The notes below the pieces were generated by a model that saw only the letters and a program-made list of their open reading frames with translations, searched no databases and was not told the origin of the DNA. Both the position numbers and the translations under genes were made by a program. Source: Rickettsia typhi (GTDB lineage Bacteria; Pseudomonadota; Alphaproteobacteria; Rickettsiales; UBA1997). Taken from it: a DNA stretch of 23,937 bases. Every line of letters starts with the position of its first letter. Position 1 is the first letter of the stretch. Location of the stretch: the NCBI GenBank assembly GCA_945903615.1, contig CAMDOL010000005.1, forward strand, positions 1-23,937. Reading direction: 5' to 3'. This document shows positions 22,210 through 23,937 of the stretch, in pieces.

Positions 22210-23853
22210 ATGAGAAATAAAAAAATATTATTTATAGTTGAAAAAAACCTTCTGGAAGGCAAGTTTTATCTTGGATCTTCCAATGATTTAATATTGATCT
22301 TTCAGGCTTTGCAGCAAGGTTTGCAGGTTTATTTATCCACACCAAAAAATATTCTCGCTCAAAATCAATTGCAAAAATTCTCCGCTCTAAAATTATCAGA
22401 AAATTTATATCAGGAAAAAATTATACCAAAGTTCATCAGTATTACTGATGAAATAAAAACAGCTTGGCACCATCAGGTCATTAACTGTTTGCTTGCAAAG
22501 CCAAATGATGCTGATGACGCTGAAAAATCTCGCAGCAAAATATTATTCTTAGATAGTAAAATTGAAGCTATCAAATTGAATGAGATCCTAATTTTTAACC
22601 GCGCCGAGCCAATTTCTTTGACCAATAAATTTTATGATGCACTGATTAGTTGGCAAAAAAAAGGTGCTAAAATTTTGCCAAATCCATTTTTGAATAAAAT
22701 TTTAGGCGATAAGTTGGCAATTTATGCAATTCATTACAACCAAACAATTGCAGGATTAAACCTATTGGATGGAATTAATTTTGCAGATGAAAAAAATAAA
22801 ATTAGTTTTGAAAGTAAAATAATTTGGATCAGTAAAAATGATTTAACCGCTCAAAAAATTTTACAATTTTATGATTTGTTAATCGCTGAAAATTTTGCCA
22901 AAGCTGAGGAAATTTTTAAAGATGAGTATCAGATTTTTATGCAGGGCGCTAAAGAATATTTAGAATTTCACGGAAAGCTTGGCAATGATTCAATTATCAA
23001 ACCAGCCAACTATTTTGGGGGCACGGGAGTTGTTGTCGCTCAAAACCAAATCTTGAATTTAAACCAAGCAATAAAAAATATTACTAAATCTTTTTTGGCG
23101 GTTTGGCAAGATTGTAAGAATAGTGATCATTTGGATTTAGCATTTTTACCAACAATTATTGTTCAAGAGCGAGCAACATTGGCGCATCTGGGCGATTTAC
23201 GAATTGTGTTTTGTGGCAACAATTTTCAGGGAATTTTTGTCAGAGTAAATCCTAATTTTGAAAAATCCAACGCCAATAATTTACATTTTGGTGGCCATCC
23301 AGAAAGTTTGTTTAAGCGTTATAGGATCAATAAAGAAGGTATTGATTTGATGATTGATGATATGAAAAAATCTGGGCTTGATGAAAAAAGTGCAGAGATA
23401 AAAAAAGCCAAAGCACTTTATGGTTTGCTGCAAAATTTAGATTTTTTGCAACAAATAAAAATCTTATCTGAATACCCAATCATCGGCATTGACGCTTTGC
23501 TCACCGAAGATAAAAATGGTGATTATAAATATAAAATTAATGAAATAAATCTGACCTCACCAATGGGACAAACCCAATTGTTACTTTTGCAAATGGCGGT
23601 TCAATTTAGTGATTTGGCGGTTGAAATTTTGCAGAAAAATGGTTTTGAAATTCGTTTAGAAAAATATCAAATTTTAGCAGATTATTTTAAAAATCAGGAT
23701 GAAAAAACTGCTTTGTTGGCCCAGAAAATTCTATTGCAAAATCAGCATTTGCAAGACTTAATTACTAAAGAAGCTGGAGAATTATTGGTAAATAATTTTG
23801 CTACTAAAACCCTCAAACATTTTATAGGTGCCCCAGCACTTCTGTCTGGTTAA
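22210..23853 (+). CDS. Glutathione-synthetase-like ATP-grasp ligase
   Basis: This 547-residue protein has an ATP-grasp fold close to glutathione synthetase (GshB). That enzyme joins glycine to gamma-glutamylcysteine. The phosphate loop is IIKPANYFGGTGVVV (near 260-275). LGDLRIVFCGNNFQGIFVRVNP and NLHFGGH correspond to the substrate and glycine loop. GIDALL and INEINLTSPMGQTQ supply the metal-binding Glu and Asn. FNRAEPIS resembles the GshB FxRxxPP segment. It is far longer than the ~320-residue classical GshB, with an enlarged N-domain and a ~60-residue C-terminal extension, so the exact substrate is uncertain. The last residues (ALLSG) and the stop come from a dispersed repeat that begins at 23840. 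It starts 6 bp after tilS. Confidence 0.75.
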   Translation: MRNKKILFIVEKNLLEGKFYLGSSNDLILIFQALQQGLQVYLSTPKNILAQNQLQKFSALKLSENLYQEKIIPKFISITDEIKTAWHHQVINCLLAKPNDADDAEKSRSKILFLDSKIEAIKLNEILIFNRAEPISLTNKFYDALISWQKKGAKILPNPFLNKILGDKLAIYAIHYNQTIAGLNLLDGINFADEKNKISFESKIIWISKNDLTAQKILQFYDLLIAENFAKAEEIFKDEYQIFMQGAKEYLEFHGKLGNDSIIKPANYFGGTGVVVAQNQILNLNQAIKNITKSFLAVWQDCKNSDHLDLAFLPTIIVQERATLAHLGDLRIVFCGNNFQGIFVRVNPNFEKSNANNLHFGGHPESLFKRYRINKEGIDLMIDDMKKSGLDEKSAEIKKAKALYGLLQNLDFLQQIKILSEYPIIGIDALLTEDKNGDYKYKINEINLTSPMGQTQLLLLQMAVQFSDLAVEILQKNGFEIRLEKYQILADYFKNQDEKTALLAQKILLQNQHLQDLITKEAGELLVNNFATKTLKHFIGAPALLSG

Positions 23854-23891
23854 CTTTTTTGCTGTTAATTACCGTCGGTTTTAACCGACGG
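23840..23891. repeat. Second copy of the left end of the 14208 element
   Basis: The stretch ttctgtctggttaacttttt, then a gct-ttaattaccgtcggttttaacc segment and a hairpin ccgtcggtt-tt-aaccgacgg (23872-23891), match 14213-14264 with only a few differences. Its right end would lie beyond the window. It overlaps the 3' end of the ATP-grasp gene. Confidence 0.85.
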
Positions 23892-23910
23892 ATAGAACTA
23901 ACTAAAATAA

Positions 23911-23922
23911 GGGCTTTAGCCC
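23911..23922. repeat. Short hairpin gggct-tt-agccc
   Basis: This perfect 12-base stem-loop lies near the window edge, 20 bases after the element hairpin. Its core agggctttagccc resembles the ggctaaagcc core of the MITE hairpin at 1871-1880. It may be part of the same repeat element. Confidence 0.45.
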
Positions 23923-23937
23923 AATACTTCTGATGTC

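Overview
The window is AT-rich (roughly two thirds A+T), densely coded bacterial chromosome. Gene content points to an Alphaproteobacterium, perhaps Rickettsiales or a neighbouring AT-rich lineage. The main clues are a GST-fold protein ending in the LDF tail typical of the alphaproteobacterial FtsZ-binding FzlA group, an outer-membrane biogenesis gene (lptF), an alpha-type NAD kinase and a CCDC90/DUF1640 coiled-coil protein. The taxonomic placement is inferred from protein character, not from a marker search.

Left part, 1-5609, all minus strand: lptF, nadK, the C-terminal half of carB standing alone, a ~100-bp MITE, a three-helix membrane protein, a small disordered protein, a C5 cytosine methyltransferase, and the first 44 codons of a RecJ-like protein that runs off the window. 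The last four are tightly spaced and look like an operon. Middle, 5825-9298, plus strand: fzlA-like GST, agmatinase-family ureohydrolase, GNAT acetyltransferase, a Phd/VapC-type toxin-antitoxin pair and tmk. A strong bidirectional terminator separates tmk from a convergent secreted intradiol-dioxygenase-like gene (minus), which is divergent from polA. polA is followed by dapB.

Right part, 14201-23937, is more plastic. It holds a FadL/OmpP1 gene broken by a one-base frameshift and a receiver-domain protein broken by one in-frame TAA. It also holds an REP-associated tyrosine transposase (RAYT) with an REP pair inside its own coding sequence, a six-TM histidine kinase, a coiled-coil protein with 33-bp repeats, and a REC-HisKA-HATPase-REC hybrid. 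tilS and a glutathione-synthetase-like ATP-grasp gene complete it. The three signalling genes form a likely phosphorelay cluster of the CqsS/LqsS-like kind into which the RAYT has settled.

The most striking theme is repeats at several scales. There are BIME-like REP pairs (15684, 17157, 17546, and a degenerate half at 18979) and a TA-flanked MITE at 1823. An IR-bounded ~176-bp element at 14208 shares its left end with a second copy at 23840. Heptamer repeats occur at 3546, 11682 and 21671, two of them inside conserved genes. In-frame short tandem repeats sit in the variable tails of lptF, the dioxygenase and the coiled-coil protein. Two repeats supply the stop codon of the adjacent gene. No tRNA, rRNA or CRISPR array was recognised.
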